DNA of 64,000 bases, taken from positions 16,537,926 to 16,601,925 of the forward strand of contig NC_079912.1 of NCBI RefSeq assembly GCF_024868665.1, given 5' to 3'. Under the pieces are notes generated by a model. It was not told where the DNA came from and did no database searches. It saw only the letters and a list, made by a program, of their open reading frames with translations. Origin of the DNA: Triplophysa rosa (taxonomy: Eukaryota > Chordata > Actinopteri > Cypriniformes > Nemacheilidae). Position 1 is the first letter of the stretch. The number at the start of each line of letters is the position of its first letter. The translations under genes and the position numbers were made by a program. Shown here piece after piece: positions 49,053 to 60,522 of this stretch.

Positions 49053-50135
49053 TTTGTGTAATTTTTTGGAGGATCTATTGACGGAACGGCCAATTCATAT
49101 ACATAACTGTCTTCAGAGGTGTATAAAGAGCTTACATTATGAAGCGTTATGTTTTAATTACTTTACAATGAGCTATTTCTATCTACATACACCGCAGCAG
49201 GGCTCCAGACTAACTTTTTTTACTAGGAGCACTGTAGCCCCTGACTGAAAATTGATTGGTGCTAAATAGAGAGACTGTAATCTGAATTCATTTGAACCAA
49301 CAGAAATTGTGCTTGTCAAAAAGTATTCATTGTTTACAGTGTTACACATTAAAGCAAAATGAAAGCCCTCGTGTTATGTTCTTACGATGATTTTATTGTG
49401 TATTAAAGACACTTTTCCTCATGTTCACACAACATGTAAATATGATGTAAAATAAAACTTAACAAGAGCATTCGCCTGTCGTTCGTTCTTGCTGTGAAAC
49501 AATTTGAGATGATCCAGCGCTGTCTCAAGTAATCAACAGATAAATGAAGTTTCCTGAAGTCCTCCGTGGTTAGTTTAGTTTTAAACATCTCAAATATCAA
49601 ATCGTTCGTCCTTGGGCTCAAGAAACAGACAAAAGTGACTCATAGTATTGAACTCACGTTGTGTGTGTGCTTGTCAATGACGACCTGGATTGTGCGCGTC
49701 CGCAGGAAACATCAGTGACATGTCAGTGACCCGCGCACTGGTGCGCAGTTGACTATCACACACAGCCTGCACTGGTGGCGGGCTCGTGTTCTACTAGTCT
49801 TTCCACATGAAATAACATCTAGAAGAAATTCCAAATTTGCACATGCGTGAGTACTTGTAAAAAATGCTCACGCCGTCTCGAAATCATGCCGCAAAATGTG
49901 ACCATTTAGTCGTAGTCTGGAGCCCTGCGCGGGTCCCCTTGCATGTTATTCGCCATGTTGTTTCTACAGTAGCCCTAAAAGGACAAACTGCTCTACAGAG
50001 CGCATTTTGTAAATACGTAACGACATCTTAGTTCTGTGTCAGCCGCAGCAGTGCTTCGAAAGGGAGGGGTGAGCGGTGGAGTGAGCCATTGGTTGCAATT
50101 CGCAACCTCGCCTCGAAAAAAAATGTCATATACTG
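49053..50135 (-). mobile_element. 'ggtcc' family element, copy 3, split by a hAT-like element
   Basis: Reverse orientation: 'gtgtaattttttggaggatc' to 'tctacatacaccgc' on the left, and 'cgcgggtccccttgcatgtt' to 'ggttgcaattcgcaacctcg' on the right. Interrupted at 49,198-49,927. Confidence 0.75.
49198..49927. mobile_element. hAT-like element ('gctccagact' family, 730 bp)
   Basis: Inverted ends cagggctccagact and 'agtctggagccctg'. The right end, read on the minus strand, matches the fragment at 20,576. A full 8-bp target duplication is not evident: flanks are caccgcag and cgcgggtc, so the left junction may have eroded. Confidence 0.75.
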
Positions 50136-51407
50136 ATAAAAAATCTCAACTACAAAAGAGTCAATCTCACTAATACACTAATAGAATCTCTAACGGCGTC
50201 TCTATTTGAGATGTGCTGCTTTATTTTTTCCTCATTCCTCATCTGTTTGTTTTACACTTCATTTTCTTCGACTTTGTATTATATTCGTTTTTCCTAGCGT
50301 ACACTCAACTGTGCGTGTTCAAATGGAGTTTAAAATAAGTGATGATACGGATCAAAGCTCTGGACAGATAAGAATGAGGGAACGGGTCTCTGAAGGCATG
50401 GAAACACAAGCACATTGTTCCTGAGCAGCGCTGTGATGTAAACAGAGGACCTGATTGAGACCACATGACTGCATTCCTATAGCGGCTTCAGAGGACGGCA
50501 AAACTGACGCTGCTGCTGCGCACCGCACGCTGCTGTCTGTCCTTCAGTCCTGTCTGACTGCAAGCATGCCTGCTTATCACGTGACTATGATCCCATGCAT
50601 GTCTCAATTCAACTTTCGGGTAACTCAATTTACAAATCCCACACCTTGAGGTTTAATTGTTGCAGTTCTTACAAGCATCTCCATCTAAAACAAAACAAGC
50701 CTCTTCTCCACATGCAGTAATCTAAGTTCATGAAGGGCAACTTAGACATCTGTTAAGTTTTAACACCAAGTGCGTGTGAAATCCAACATGGTAAAATATT
50801 TTTCTTATTAAACTCATTAGCTGACAATTTTACCTCCAATTAGAAGTTTATCAGAGCCTAACAGCTGAATTAGAGCCCTAAGCTCACAACCTTTCCAAGA
50901 GCTTACCTCGTGCGTTCCACATACAAGTGAAAAAATGTTTATCGCTTATCAGAAACATCTGAAGATAGACGTTAAACACTTCAGGCCGGCCAGGAAAGGT
51001 TTCTCCATCTATCTCTGAGTCATACGTTTTATCAAGCGCATTATCAACCAAGCGAGAAATGCCGAGTCCATATCCAAGTCCCTTTCAGCTGTACAATCAT
51101 GCAAATGACACCATTTCAGATAATGCTTTATTTACGACACGTGTTCGGCCCCAAAACACTCATTATGATGTCATAAATCATCACACCAGGTGTCTCCCTT
51201 TCTATTTAGTTGGAGCAACCTGTAATCAGGACGGCCTTCAGGCTCACCAGCCGAGGGAAATGAGCTTACACCTTTCGCTTAGCGACGGGGTTAAAGGTCA
51301 ACACAAGCAGGATGTGAAGGTTTACGTTAAAGGCAGCGCTGAACACGTGCTGCTCTGATGCAGCTGTGTCCTCGTATGAGGGTTTGCTTACGAACGTAGC
51401 CTAGCCT
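50136..51407. other. Intronic stretch; candidate regulatory block at 50,940-51,350
   Basis: No transposon. Within 50,940-51,350 are an octamer 'catgcaaatgac' (about 51,099), a CRE/AP-1-like 'atgatgtcataaatcatca', 'gacacgtgtt' and 'cacaccaggtgt'. A 99-codon frame (51,059-51,358) covers it but has no recognisable product. Confidence 0.3.
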
Positions 51408-51655
51408 TAAAGGGAAAATTCAACCAAAAATGGAAATTCTGTCATTTCTTGTCATTTCAAACCTGTATGACTTTTGTTCTTCTGCAGAACACAAAAGAAG
51501 ATATTTTGAAAAATGTTGGCAATCGAACAACAGCGGTTCTCCTTCACTTCTATTGTATGGACAAAACATAAATGCATGTCAATAGGTACCGCCATTGTTT
51601 GGTTGCCGACGTTCTTCCAAATATCTTCTTTTGTGTTCTGCAGAAGCAAGTCATA
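51408..51655 (+). mobile_element. Cyprinid 'ttcaccc' TIR element, right end eroded
   Basis: Starts ttaaagggaaaattcaacc and contains inverted 'cttctgcagaacacaaaaga' and 'tcttttgtgttctgcagaag' arms. Confidence 0.75.
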
Positions 51656-52593
51656 AAAGCAAAAATATGCATTCAGCTCAATTACCTTATAAAAAATGTC
51701 CTCAAAGCCAAGAAGGAAAACATTTAGCTTCACTGCAGCAAGAGTCGGTCAGCAAGGTGTGAAATTGTTTACAGCCTTTCCTAAAGCAATAAGTGGCTAC
51801 TTTCTCTAATAAATGGTGCGAGTTTGACGGTTTATTAAGTGACGGTGTAATAAATACGCTTGGTTTGGGTTAAAATGTAGCCGTTTGTGCTCGTCCATCT
51901 CTTCCCCTCCCCTTTGATGGCTCCTCTTACGCTACGGGTTGACAGACTGACGCCTAAGATTATCGTGTGGTTCACATGCTATAATTCCAACAGTCACAAC
52001 AAAGACAAAAAATGACGATCCACGCGTAGCATGTGGGTAAACTGGATATGTAGAGGCCTTTCCGGAGCTTGTGTAACTGTAACACATCATTAAGGAAGGT
52101 TATTTGGAGGTAGAGCATCTGCAACACATGCTGACAAGATTTTGTCAGTCCAACAGGAATGCAATTCGTACACGCTCATGAAATATAATATGTTTGTTTG
52201 GAAGAAGAAAAACAACTTTGGAATAGCAATCTTCTCCATTACATCTTAACATCTGCTTTGAGTGGGAGGGCACGGGGGGTCAGTGGACAACAGTGATTGG
52301 ATGAAAGTGGCGGATAAGCAGTTTGGAGGTCAGAGGAATGACATAATCCCATACGGCTAACAGCAGTCAAAGGAGATTTGCAGCAACAGATCTCCTTTGT
52401 CACGGCTAGAAAAGACACAAGTGCGATGTCCGTTTCTTGAGAGAATGTGTCGTGAAGCCTGTCGAGAACCTGTTCAGTTTCATCTCAACCGCAATGAAGT
52501 GGTATTGTTTTCATGACAAGTCGGATCAAGTCAAATTCTCATCATTGTTTACATAAAAATCTTTAACATTGGATTTTCTCAAAGGAAAAAACA
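51656..52593. other. Intronic stretch without recognised feature
   Basis: Nothing coding or transposon-like recognised. Confidence 0.3.
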
Positions 52594-52856
52594 TTAAAGG
52601 GATGGTTCACACAAAAATAAAAATTCTGTCATAGGTTTTTCTCCCTCATGATGTTCAAAACCCGTATAAGACTCTTCTGTGCAACACAAAAGATGATATT
52701 TTGAGAAATGTCTCAGCGGTGGTGTCCATACAATGCAAGTCAATGAGGGCCAATTTTGTTTGGTTACCAACATTCTTCAACATATCTTCTTTTATGTTCT
52801 GCATAAAAGAAGTCATGCAGGTTTGGAATGATGTGAGGGTGAGTAAATGATGAAAG
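52594..52856 (+). mobile_element. Cyprinid 'ttcaccc' TIR element, nearly complete
   Basis: Starts ttaaagggatggttcacac. The right part 'gtgagggtgagtaaatgatg' is present but the last inverted bases are eroded. Confidence 0.75.
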
Positions 52857-53507
52857 AAATGTTCATTAATGTTAACTACAGCAAATAATAACTACAAAAT
52901 TGTATTGCAATTCTTTGCAATACAGTTTTAAAAAGAATTATCACAGATCACGAGGAAGCAAGAAGACAAGAGAGAGGAAACATTATGATGTGCTGCTGTA
53001 CACTAGGAAATGCCGTTTAATATGTGGTTTCTATGGAATATTGCTGAAGCCGAAACAGAGACGGAAACCAGGACTCATGGTTTACTCCCGCAGAGACTAA
53101 AGAGATGGAAGATAGGAAATGAAGTCATGCCAGGTGCTTCAGCACCTGTTCCTTAGTATGCAATCCTCACATGGGAAGGCTTGATCAATTACATTTAAAA
53201 CACTATAAACGTAAACAAAACGTCTAAAATCATGCAAAATCAGCCCATAATGCAGCTAAACTAGTGAAATACTGTCCGTCTGGCACGGCTTACAAATAAT
53301 TTATGGCATTTAGTAAATGTCATGATCTCCCGTGTCCAGGCCCAGGTGACTGGCAGAGACACAACCTGAGCTCCGCTGCCTCGTGCCGCACGCGACTCCA
53401 CGACCCTACTACACAGGCTCTGTCAGCTCTCATCAGAACCCCTAACACACCTCTGGACCGTTCTGTCATTACACCTCTCTTCTTCTGATTCGATGTATAG
53501 CAGTTCT
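52857..53507. other. Intronic stretch without recognised feature
   Basis: Nothing recognised. Confidence 0.3.
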
Positions 53508-53645
53508 TTCATCGTTTAGTCAGCCACATGTCATTCTGAACCTGCATGACTTTCTTCTGCAGGCAACAAATGAAGATATTTTGAAGAATGTTGGTAACCG
53601 AACAACACTGGACCTCATTGACTATCATTGTATGGACAATAAAAA
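53508..53645 (+). mobile_element. Cyprinid 'ttcaccc' TIR element, internal fragment
   Basis: 'cctgcatgactttcttctgc', 'gaagatattttgaagaatgt' and 'cattgactatcattgtatgg' without either terminus. Confidence 0.6.
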
Positions 53646-55389
53646 CTAACAGAGAGTAAAACTAACAGAGAGTTTGGCCCTGGAATCCTTTACCAGTTTT
53701 TTTAAGTTTCTACTGAACATAAAAAGAACCCTTGAGGAATGAACCGTTTATATTGAGAAATATCTCAGTTTTCATGAAAAAAAAACATGAATGCGTTTCT
53801 ACGTAAAAACTGTGAATAGTGTCAAAAGTGCAAATGATATAAACACACAAATACAGTATATTCCTTTCGGATTACAATCTCAAAAGAGAAAGTCTTAAAT
53901 CGGTGGTCAAAAAGAGGTTCCTTGCTTCCACAGCCAGCATGACCCCTGTTTAACAACATAACCTTTTCACTTACTAACAGTGTTACCCTGAGGCTGAAAT
54001 TAGATCCATTCATCCTTTATTTGGCATGAACAAGACCAATACTGAGTTTGAAGAATTTGTATCCATTAAGAGTCTGCCAGCATAGACAGGAGACCATTGC
54101 AAGAAGCAAATCTGGAGGAGATGTTGAAGCTATAAAAATCAAAACCAACCATCAACCAGCATTGCTCCATGAAGAACAAGCCGCCAATGTACAGTATGTG
54201 AAACATGCATAAGACCGACGTAAGAGAGTAAAACCAAAGTGAAAAATATAAAGATGCATTATAGCGGTGACTATTTATACAAAAATTGACTATCGACATT
54301 GCAAAATTATTTGCTGTGACAAACTGCAGGAGATGCATTTCTTTCTTAAACATGCAAATATAAAAAAAAGTTAAATATGTCCTTTCCAATAAGATGTACA
54401 CTGTTAATGTTGGGATCACTAAAATATCAAATCAAAATCGGCAGTGTTAAAAAATGTCAAATTAACACTCACAGTGTATATACTGTATAATCCACACTCT
54501 CAAAGTGTCTCAATGTGAAGTCCTGATCCTTTAATAGATCAAACTTGTGGCACGCAATGAGAGTTCGAGATGTGCAACATCCCAATATGACTCAGAAACG
54601 CGATGGTTCAGATCCTACATCTGAAACACTAAAAGTGAAAATGACGTGATTTTCGTCACAACGTATGTGCAAACAGTTCCAACAGTTAGTTTTGCAAAAC
54701 CCAAAATCGCCCTCGAGGACCTTGCGGGTCAGTAAACATTCAAATGTTTCGAGTCGGCAAACTGATGAGCAGACGTTTGGTAATTTTCTAGGTCTTTCAT
54801 CCTGTGCCAACACACTGAGATAATCACCTCTCCATGAGCACACTGCTAAACAGCACCACAAGCTACGCTGGAATAGCAAGGGAGCATCTTATTTCCACAA
54901 AGGCAAACAAAAACACAAGCAAAGGTTCAGAAGCGTCGTGCAGGGCGGGAACAGGGGCAGAATATTCCACCATCGCCGTCGTAAAGTGAAAATCCTTAAA
55001 AACTGATCTTATTATGACTAATGAAGCTTAACGGGCGACTAAAAAACATTCCGTCATCACCATAATTCATTGAAATTACACTTTAAACAGGGGAACATAA
55101 GAAGCATTTGCATCACTCCAGATATTGTCCTACTGACAAGAACATCAATAATGATAATACATTAGCAAGCGCGTTTAAAATTATGGTCAGAAATGAAAGT
55201 CATAATCTGACTGTCATAAGCTTTCTAAAGAAGCAGTGATTCATATCGGTAGGTCTTTCTTCTTGCTTTATCTCTATGGACATACCTTTGACAGAATAGC
55301 TCAGATTTACTAACATAACCTCATTAAAATGAAGAATGAATCAGATTGACCATGGTACATATAAATGTACAACAAATTGCATTTAAAGA
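53646..55389. other. Intronic stretch without recognised transposon
   Basis: A 17-bp tandem 'aactaacagagagt' pair lies at about 53,645-53,674. No exon seen. Confidence 0.3.
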
Positions 55390-55755
55390 AAATGAGAATT
55401 CTCATTATGTCATTTCAAACCTGTATGACTTTCTATCTTCTGCAGTACACAAAAGAAGATATTTTGAAGAACGTTGCTAACCACACCAAACAACACCGCC
55501 TCCCATTGACTTCCATTTTATGGACACAAAACCACAGAGACATCTCTCAAAATATCTTCTTGCCTCCCATTGACTTCCATTGCATGGACACAAAACCACA
55601 GAGACATTTCTCAAAATATCTTCTTGCCTCCCATTGACTTCCATTGTATGGACACAAAATCACAGAGACATTTCTCAAAAAACTTCTTTTGTTTTCAGGT
55701 TTTATATGACATATACAGTTTTCAAAATACCACGAGGGTGAATAAATGATAGCAA
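55390..55755 (+). mobile_element. Cyprinid 'ttcaccc' TIR element with internal triplication
   Basis: Family words 'aacctgtatgactttctatc' and 'aacacaaaagaagat'-like 'acacaaaagaagatatttt' precede three tandem 64-bp units (55,499, 55,563, 55,627), each containing 'cctcccattgacttccatt' and 'aaccacagagacat'. Confidence 0.75.
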
Positions 55756-55987
55756 AATGTTATGTTTGGATGAAATATCTACAACTTGGATGAATTTGAA
55801 TACAACCCAGCAAGAATGTCTGTGACCTATCCATCTATAGAGGTTGGTGCAGTGTGTTTGAGGATGATTTGGAGATGCAGGCCCTGCTGTCTGCTGGAAC
55901 TTTGAGGCAGGGTTAACAAATGCACTAGCACTTATCGCCTTAAATGGTCGAGATCTACACACAGCGGACAATCACGCCTGCCACACA

Positions 55988-56026
<39 letters not shown>

Positions 56027-56499
56027 CATTGCGAACTGTTGCCAGACGCTATAATTAAAACGGAGAAAATTGACATTAGCGACCAGTTACGCCACTTCAC
56101 TCAGACGCTCGTGAAATGTCATGATTGTCGCATCTGACACGTCTGAAAAATGTATACAAAACAATATGAGTATTTGAGTGACGTTTACTTGACATCTATA
56201 ACGATGACTAGATGAATTTCGGGCTCTTTATGAGACGATGAGAAGGCAGTTGAGAGGAAAACTGGTTGTTTACCTAAATGCCCCCGCTATACACAATGAG
56301 GACACTGTAGTGGGGTAAATATAAACACAAAGACAGACATGAAACATATGTAAATCAAGCGATAAATTAAGATTCAGTGGCAGTATTTTGGTCCCAAGGG
56401 AACGCGTTTTCTAAAAACCTGACGGTAAAAAAATCAATTCTGAACCCTGAAGTCTTTCAATGGTTTCCTCAAGGTCAATTGGAATGGACACAAATAGAT
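55756..56499. other. 5' part of dip2c intron 1 (near exon 1)
   Basis: Includes a (CA)n run at 55,989-56,028. Otherwise nothing recognised. Confidence 0.35.
55989..56028. repeat. (CA)n microsatellite
   Basis: About 20 ca dinucleotides with one 'cg' interruption. Confidence 0.9.
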
Positions 56500-56728
56500 A
56501 ACAAAGGAAATGCGGCGGGAATCAAAGCGCCGCGACTCGCGTTCCAAACGCTTTTCCGAACGCAAACCGCGGCGATAATAATTGCCTCAGAACATCTGGT
56601 GTTGGTTGTGTCGGTATGGTGGAGGTGGTGGTGGGTTTTGGGGTGGAGGGAGGAGGAGGGCAGTTAACGTATCCCTCCGCAACAAACGTATTTTCGAAAG
56701 AATAAGTCGTTAATAATGTCAACCGTAC

Positions 56729-56807
56729 CTTCGGATAACTCCAGCTCCAGCTCTGCCAATCTGGCCCGCACTTCCAACGGAAGGGGCAGCGCATCGCGAT
56801 CCGCCAT
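56729..56807 (-). CDS. dip2c: dip2c exon 1, coding part
   Basis: First coding exon of disco-interacting protein 2 homolog C. DIP2 proteins are about 1,550 residues, with an N-terminal DMAP1-binding domain followed by two adenylate-forming (AMP-binding) domains, and are implicated in lipid metabolism and nervous-system development (family knowledge). The exon encodes 26 residues plus one base: MADRDALPLPLEVRAR, then LAELELELSE, and ends ...GAAG before a GTACGG donor. The start context is ACAATGG, with A at -3 and G at +4. MADR and ALPLEVRAR are the DIP2C pattern; DIP2A and DIP2B differ here. The split glycine codon is completed exactly by the exon at 2,112-2,183. Adjacency to larp4b, as for human LARP4B/DIP2C, supports the C paralogue. 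Only the first 51 residues of the protein are in the window. Confidence 0.93.
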
Positions 56808-57151
56808 TGTCCGTTCACGGGGGGATATCACTCTCGTCCTCTTTCTTCTGCTTTCTCCGCCGACTCTTTCAGCGCTGCTCCCGTTTCTCCGCGCCGCAGC
56901 GGTGCATATGGAGGGCTGGGGAGACGCGCGTCCAAAAACGAGCTGAACGATAGCGCACGGAGATTTTGTGTCTCTCTCAACGAAGCCCCGCCATATCTGA
57001 AGGGCTCCGCCGTTAGAGTCCGCAGGGTAAGATGTGGACTGTCAGTACGGTAGGACTCGCTGATCGCAGCGGTGTGTATGTGTGTGCGGCTCTGCCTCTG
57101 TTTCTCTCTCTCTGTCACTCTCTCATGACGCAAGGCGGGCGATTTTTACAA

Positions 57152-57166
57152 CCGCAAGGGGGCGCC
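57152..57166 (+). promoter_or_regulatory. CTCF-like binding site
   Basis: The sequence ccgcaagggggcgcc matches the core CTCF pattern CC-N-C-N-AGGGGGCGC. It lies about 350 bp upstream of the dip2c start codon, at the upstream edge of the CpG-rich region, between larp4b and dip2c. Motif match only. Confidence 0.45.
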
Positions 57167-57180
57167 CATGTTTATTTTAG

Positions 57181-58610
57181 CATAAAGAATTTTGCAGACA
57201 ACTTAGTGATAATAAAGTTCAGATTTGACATGAAATACGTGCTTGTTTGGTTATATAATAATAAAAGGCCATACAATAAAAAGTTTGGATTGATGTAATA
57301 ATGTAATAAATAATATCTACTACACGATTTGTAATGTAATTTCACTTTTCAATTTAGGATGGGTTTTTCATTCAAAGGTTTTGTATATTATATACCAAAT
57401 CTAACAATAAGCGAGACTATCTTTACTTTGGTGCAGTATGTTTCAGGATACGTATCATTTGATGTATAAAATATAATACCTAATATAGCCTACCAGGTAA
57501 TACAATTATACTCCACAATTTCTGATGTTCGCGTCCTTAATTTTTGGTTTTTTTGTTTTTCATTTTAAATTGGAAACAAAGTTCTAGGATTTTGACATTT
57601 TAAGCACTTTTTCAAACTCATTAACCAAATCTAAGCATATATAGGGGGCAGATTTCCACCTCTGTTGGAGTACAAAATGATGCTTTGGAACACTGTCAAA
57701 TCATGCTGGGATATCATCAGGTTTATCAGAGCTGAAGCCTAAGTGTATGCTGTCATACAGAATACAAAGAAAATATTTTTTATTCACCTTTTCACTGTTT
57801 TTGTAATAGAAACGCAAAATACGAGCAATTTAACTAGTAGTCTCAGTCAGACCTTTGAGCCCTACTGTATATAAAATCACCTTCCTCTCTTATAATCGGT
57901 GTATATAACGTAGGGCCTATTCCCAGCTATAGACTAGTTCAATCTGTCTGTGAATTACTGAATTCAATCTAAAGCTACGACATGAAAAGCCTGGAGATCA
58001 TTTTAATCATATGGCGATACAGACCATAGGTTTTATGTCCTGAACAAGGATGAGCTCAAAGGAGAATTGACGCTTATGATGCGCCATCTTGCGGTCATAC
58101 TTGTAACCACAGGACGTTAAGCATTGTAATGTTTGACTTAACCTTCCTATTAAGTAAACATTTTATCAATGATTTAATGTGTGTGGTTATATTGACCCCA
58201 CAGATGTTTTAATACACAATAAATTATTACTTTTTGCTAACACTACCTACTTAATATTTTTAAATATAACTATGATTTGTATATGTTAATTGTATATTTA
58301 TTGTACAAATAATACTTGCAGTTCTCTGAACCGAGTTCTGCAGAAACCTCAAGACACTGTTGATTCTCATAGATGCTTCAAGAAAATAAAAACTCACACC
58401 ATTCAAGCTATAGTTCCAGAGGGCATGGAAGAATACATGAAAATAACTGAACATATTACGAATAATATATGAACATAATTATTTTCATATGTTTATGTAA
58501 TTATCATGCAGATGTATTTTCTAACTATTTTCAAAAATACAATCATGACACTCTTCAAAGGATGTAAAAGCTGCTTTGGGGTAAATTAATAAAAAAATAA
58601 AAACACAGCC
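57181..58610. other. Intergenic gap between larp4b and dip2c
   Basis: AT-rich, about 1.4-1.5 kb. A YY1-like 'gccatctt' lies near 58,083. I see no exon and no recognisable transposon. Confidence 0.6.
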
Positions 58611-58619
58611 AGACTTCAA

Positions 58620-60522
58620 ATCCGATTTTTAATTAACATTTATTTATTTTTTCCATACATTTTCTCATAACCAATTTTAGGGTACCTTTTTAACATTTTT
58701 CCAATTATTTACATCTGTACAGAAAAAGCACACACATACGAGTGCATACATGTACTACAGTTTAGACTACAAGCATTTACACAGAGGTGAACGAAACAAA
58801 ACAATAATCCCATCTCAACCCCAAAAGTATTGTGCTACACAAACGCAGTGACAAAGGCGCTGTGATGCCTCCACTACATCATCCCGTTTCTACACTTTTG
58901 GAATTCAAAGAAAAAAGACCTCCAAACTATCATCTAAAAAGTTAAGGCAGAGATATTTTTCAAGTTTAAATAAAATTCAAGTTTTCAAACACTGTTAACT
59001 TATGTGTGATGTTTCTGGTTCGTTTCATTTTTTTCAAGGTTTACATAAAACCTTCACTATTTGAACAACAGTATGCTTCATTTATTGATGGACAAGTGAT
59101 TAGTTGCATTCAGAGAAACAACAAAAGCGATTTTTTTTGTTTAACAGACAAAAACAAAAATGAGTCACAGGAAAGATACGAGAGAATATAAACAACAGAC
59201 TGTGACAAACATCTCGAAGCGTTCTGCACGTGCTCAACGCTGCAGGAAGACATCAAAATAACTGTCCGTCTTGTTCAGCCCAAGACAATCTGAAACGTTA
59301 ATGAGAACCAATTAACTGAACGACCGATGAACAGAATATGCATGAACGAGGGGCACGTCGAGTGCGAGATGTACACCGAAACAATTATGCATAAAGGAAA
59401 AAACCCACGAAACAGCGCTGGTCTAAGTGTGCTGAAGGCTCAGATCTTTTGCTCTTTATGTATACGTCACTATATAAAATCTACACGATCCCACGCTTTA
59501 TATATGTGGTGACATGAAAGCGAATCGGTGAAGGTCATAGGATAGACGTTGGTGCATTTTGGGTGTCTGCCCCTCAATTTACTCAAAGCACCGAATTAAC
59601 CATGTGACGAACCGTAGCACCACACCAGGATAACAAACAAACAAAACAAACAAAGCTAAGAAACAAACAATATAGCCATCAATGGTTTAGATCACAGCAG
59701 ACTAGGCACATGAACACGTTTCACCCTCACAACCTGAGGACTTCGCTGTGTGAGATCTTCCAGAATTGAATGCCGGGGCATCAGAGTGGATTCTTCGCAA
59801 ACAATGGCAAGTAGAGAAACTATAATGTGTGCCATTAAAAGGTTTAAAAGAAAACAAAACGGGGGGGAAAAAAATCAAAAACATAAAAAAGCATGCACAC
59901 AGAAACAGGTTTACATACACCTGCTACAATATCACATCATTACAATTGATAGAGGATTAGCATGTAAAAAAATAATTCAGAGCTCGAAAACGTCACTCCA
60001 GTGCTGGAACATCCGAACATAAAAATGGAAAACACAAAATGGATTTACACAAAAGTCTCACTCATGCATTTGTAATGGCTGGGACCGCCGGGCGCGCACG
60101 TACAGACTGCTCCCGGTGATGCCGCTACCAAGACACTTGTCAGCAAAATTATATACATATCACTTTTTTTAAAAAGGGAAAGAAAAGGGTTTTAGGATCA
60201 GCACTATTCAAAAATCTGTATTTCCTTCCAACAGCTCTACTTGAAGTTTAAACGACAAAAAAAAGCACTGAGCTCTGACATAACGTATTTAAATAGTTAT
60301 TCTCCAACTGGTGCTGGTTCATTTCCTTGGAAAACAAACAAAGGACAAAAGGAAAAATGAAAAAGGACAAACCCTTAACGCACAAGTGCTTTTGTCTATA
60401 GGCCCTGATTCCAGTGACAAGCTGTCTATGCGTGTACTCGTAGAGATGGTGAGTTAGCGAGGACTTGAGAAGCCCTGACAAACAGATTGTTCCCATTCGG
60501 TCCCGGAAGCAGAGCCGGATCC
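58620..60522 (-). other. larp4b: larp4b 3' UTR with poly(A) signals
   Basis: About 1.9 kb follows the TGA at 60,523-60,525. On the minus strand, two overlapping AATAAA hexamers lie at 58,639-58,648, so cleavage is expected near 58,610-58,630. The interval has no recognisable interspersed repeat, unlike the introns nearby, which fits a transcribed UTR. Open frames inside it (for example 60,248-60,799) continue into the coding exon in a different frame and are not genes. The end is inferred from the hexamers only. Confidence 0.65.
58639..58648 (-). terminator. Tandem poly(A) signals, end of larp4b
   Basis: On the minus strand the sequence reads AATAAATAAA, two overlapping canonical hexamers. 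They are the best-placed signals before the intergenic gap to the dip2c promoter. Confidence 0.55.

Larger units (their letters stand above)
2184..56728 (-). other. dip2c: dip2c intron 1 (complete, about 54.5 kb)
   Basis: Bounded by the GT donor after 56,729 and the AG acceptor before 2,183. First introns of DIP2 genes are typically very long in vertebrates. Contents are listed separately and are nearly all transposon-derived or unassigned. I found no further DIP2 exon or other intact gene in it. The true length may be about 2.8 kb shorter if the repeated block at 37-41 kb is an assembly artefact. Confidence 0.9.
56500..57180 (-). promoter_or_regulatory. dip2c: CpG-rich promoter and 5' UTR region of dip2c
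   Basis: This stretch is visibly richer in CpG and GC than anything in the intron, and surrounds the dip2c start codon. No TATA box stands out, as is usual for a CpG-island promoter. It contains a GC-box-like 'aaggcgggcg' near 57,131 and a CTCF-like site at 57,152. The transcription start is probably between 56,850 and 57,150 but cannot be fixed from sequence alone. Confidence 0.7.
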
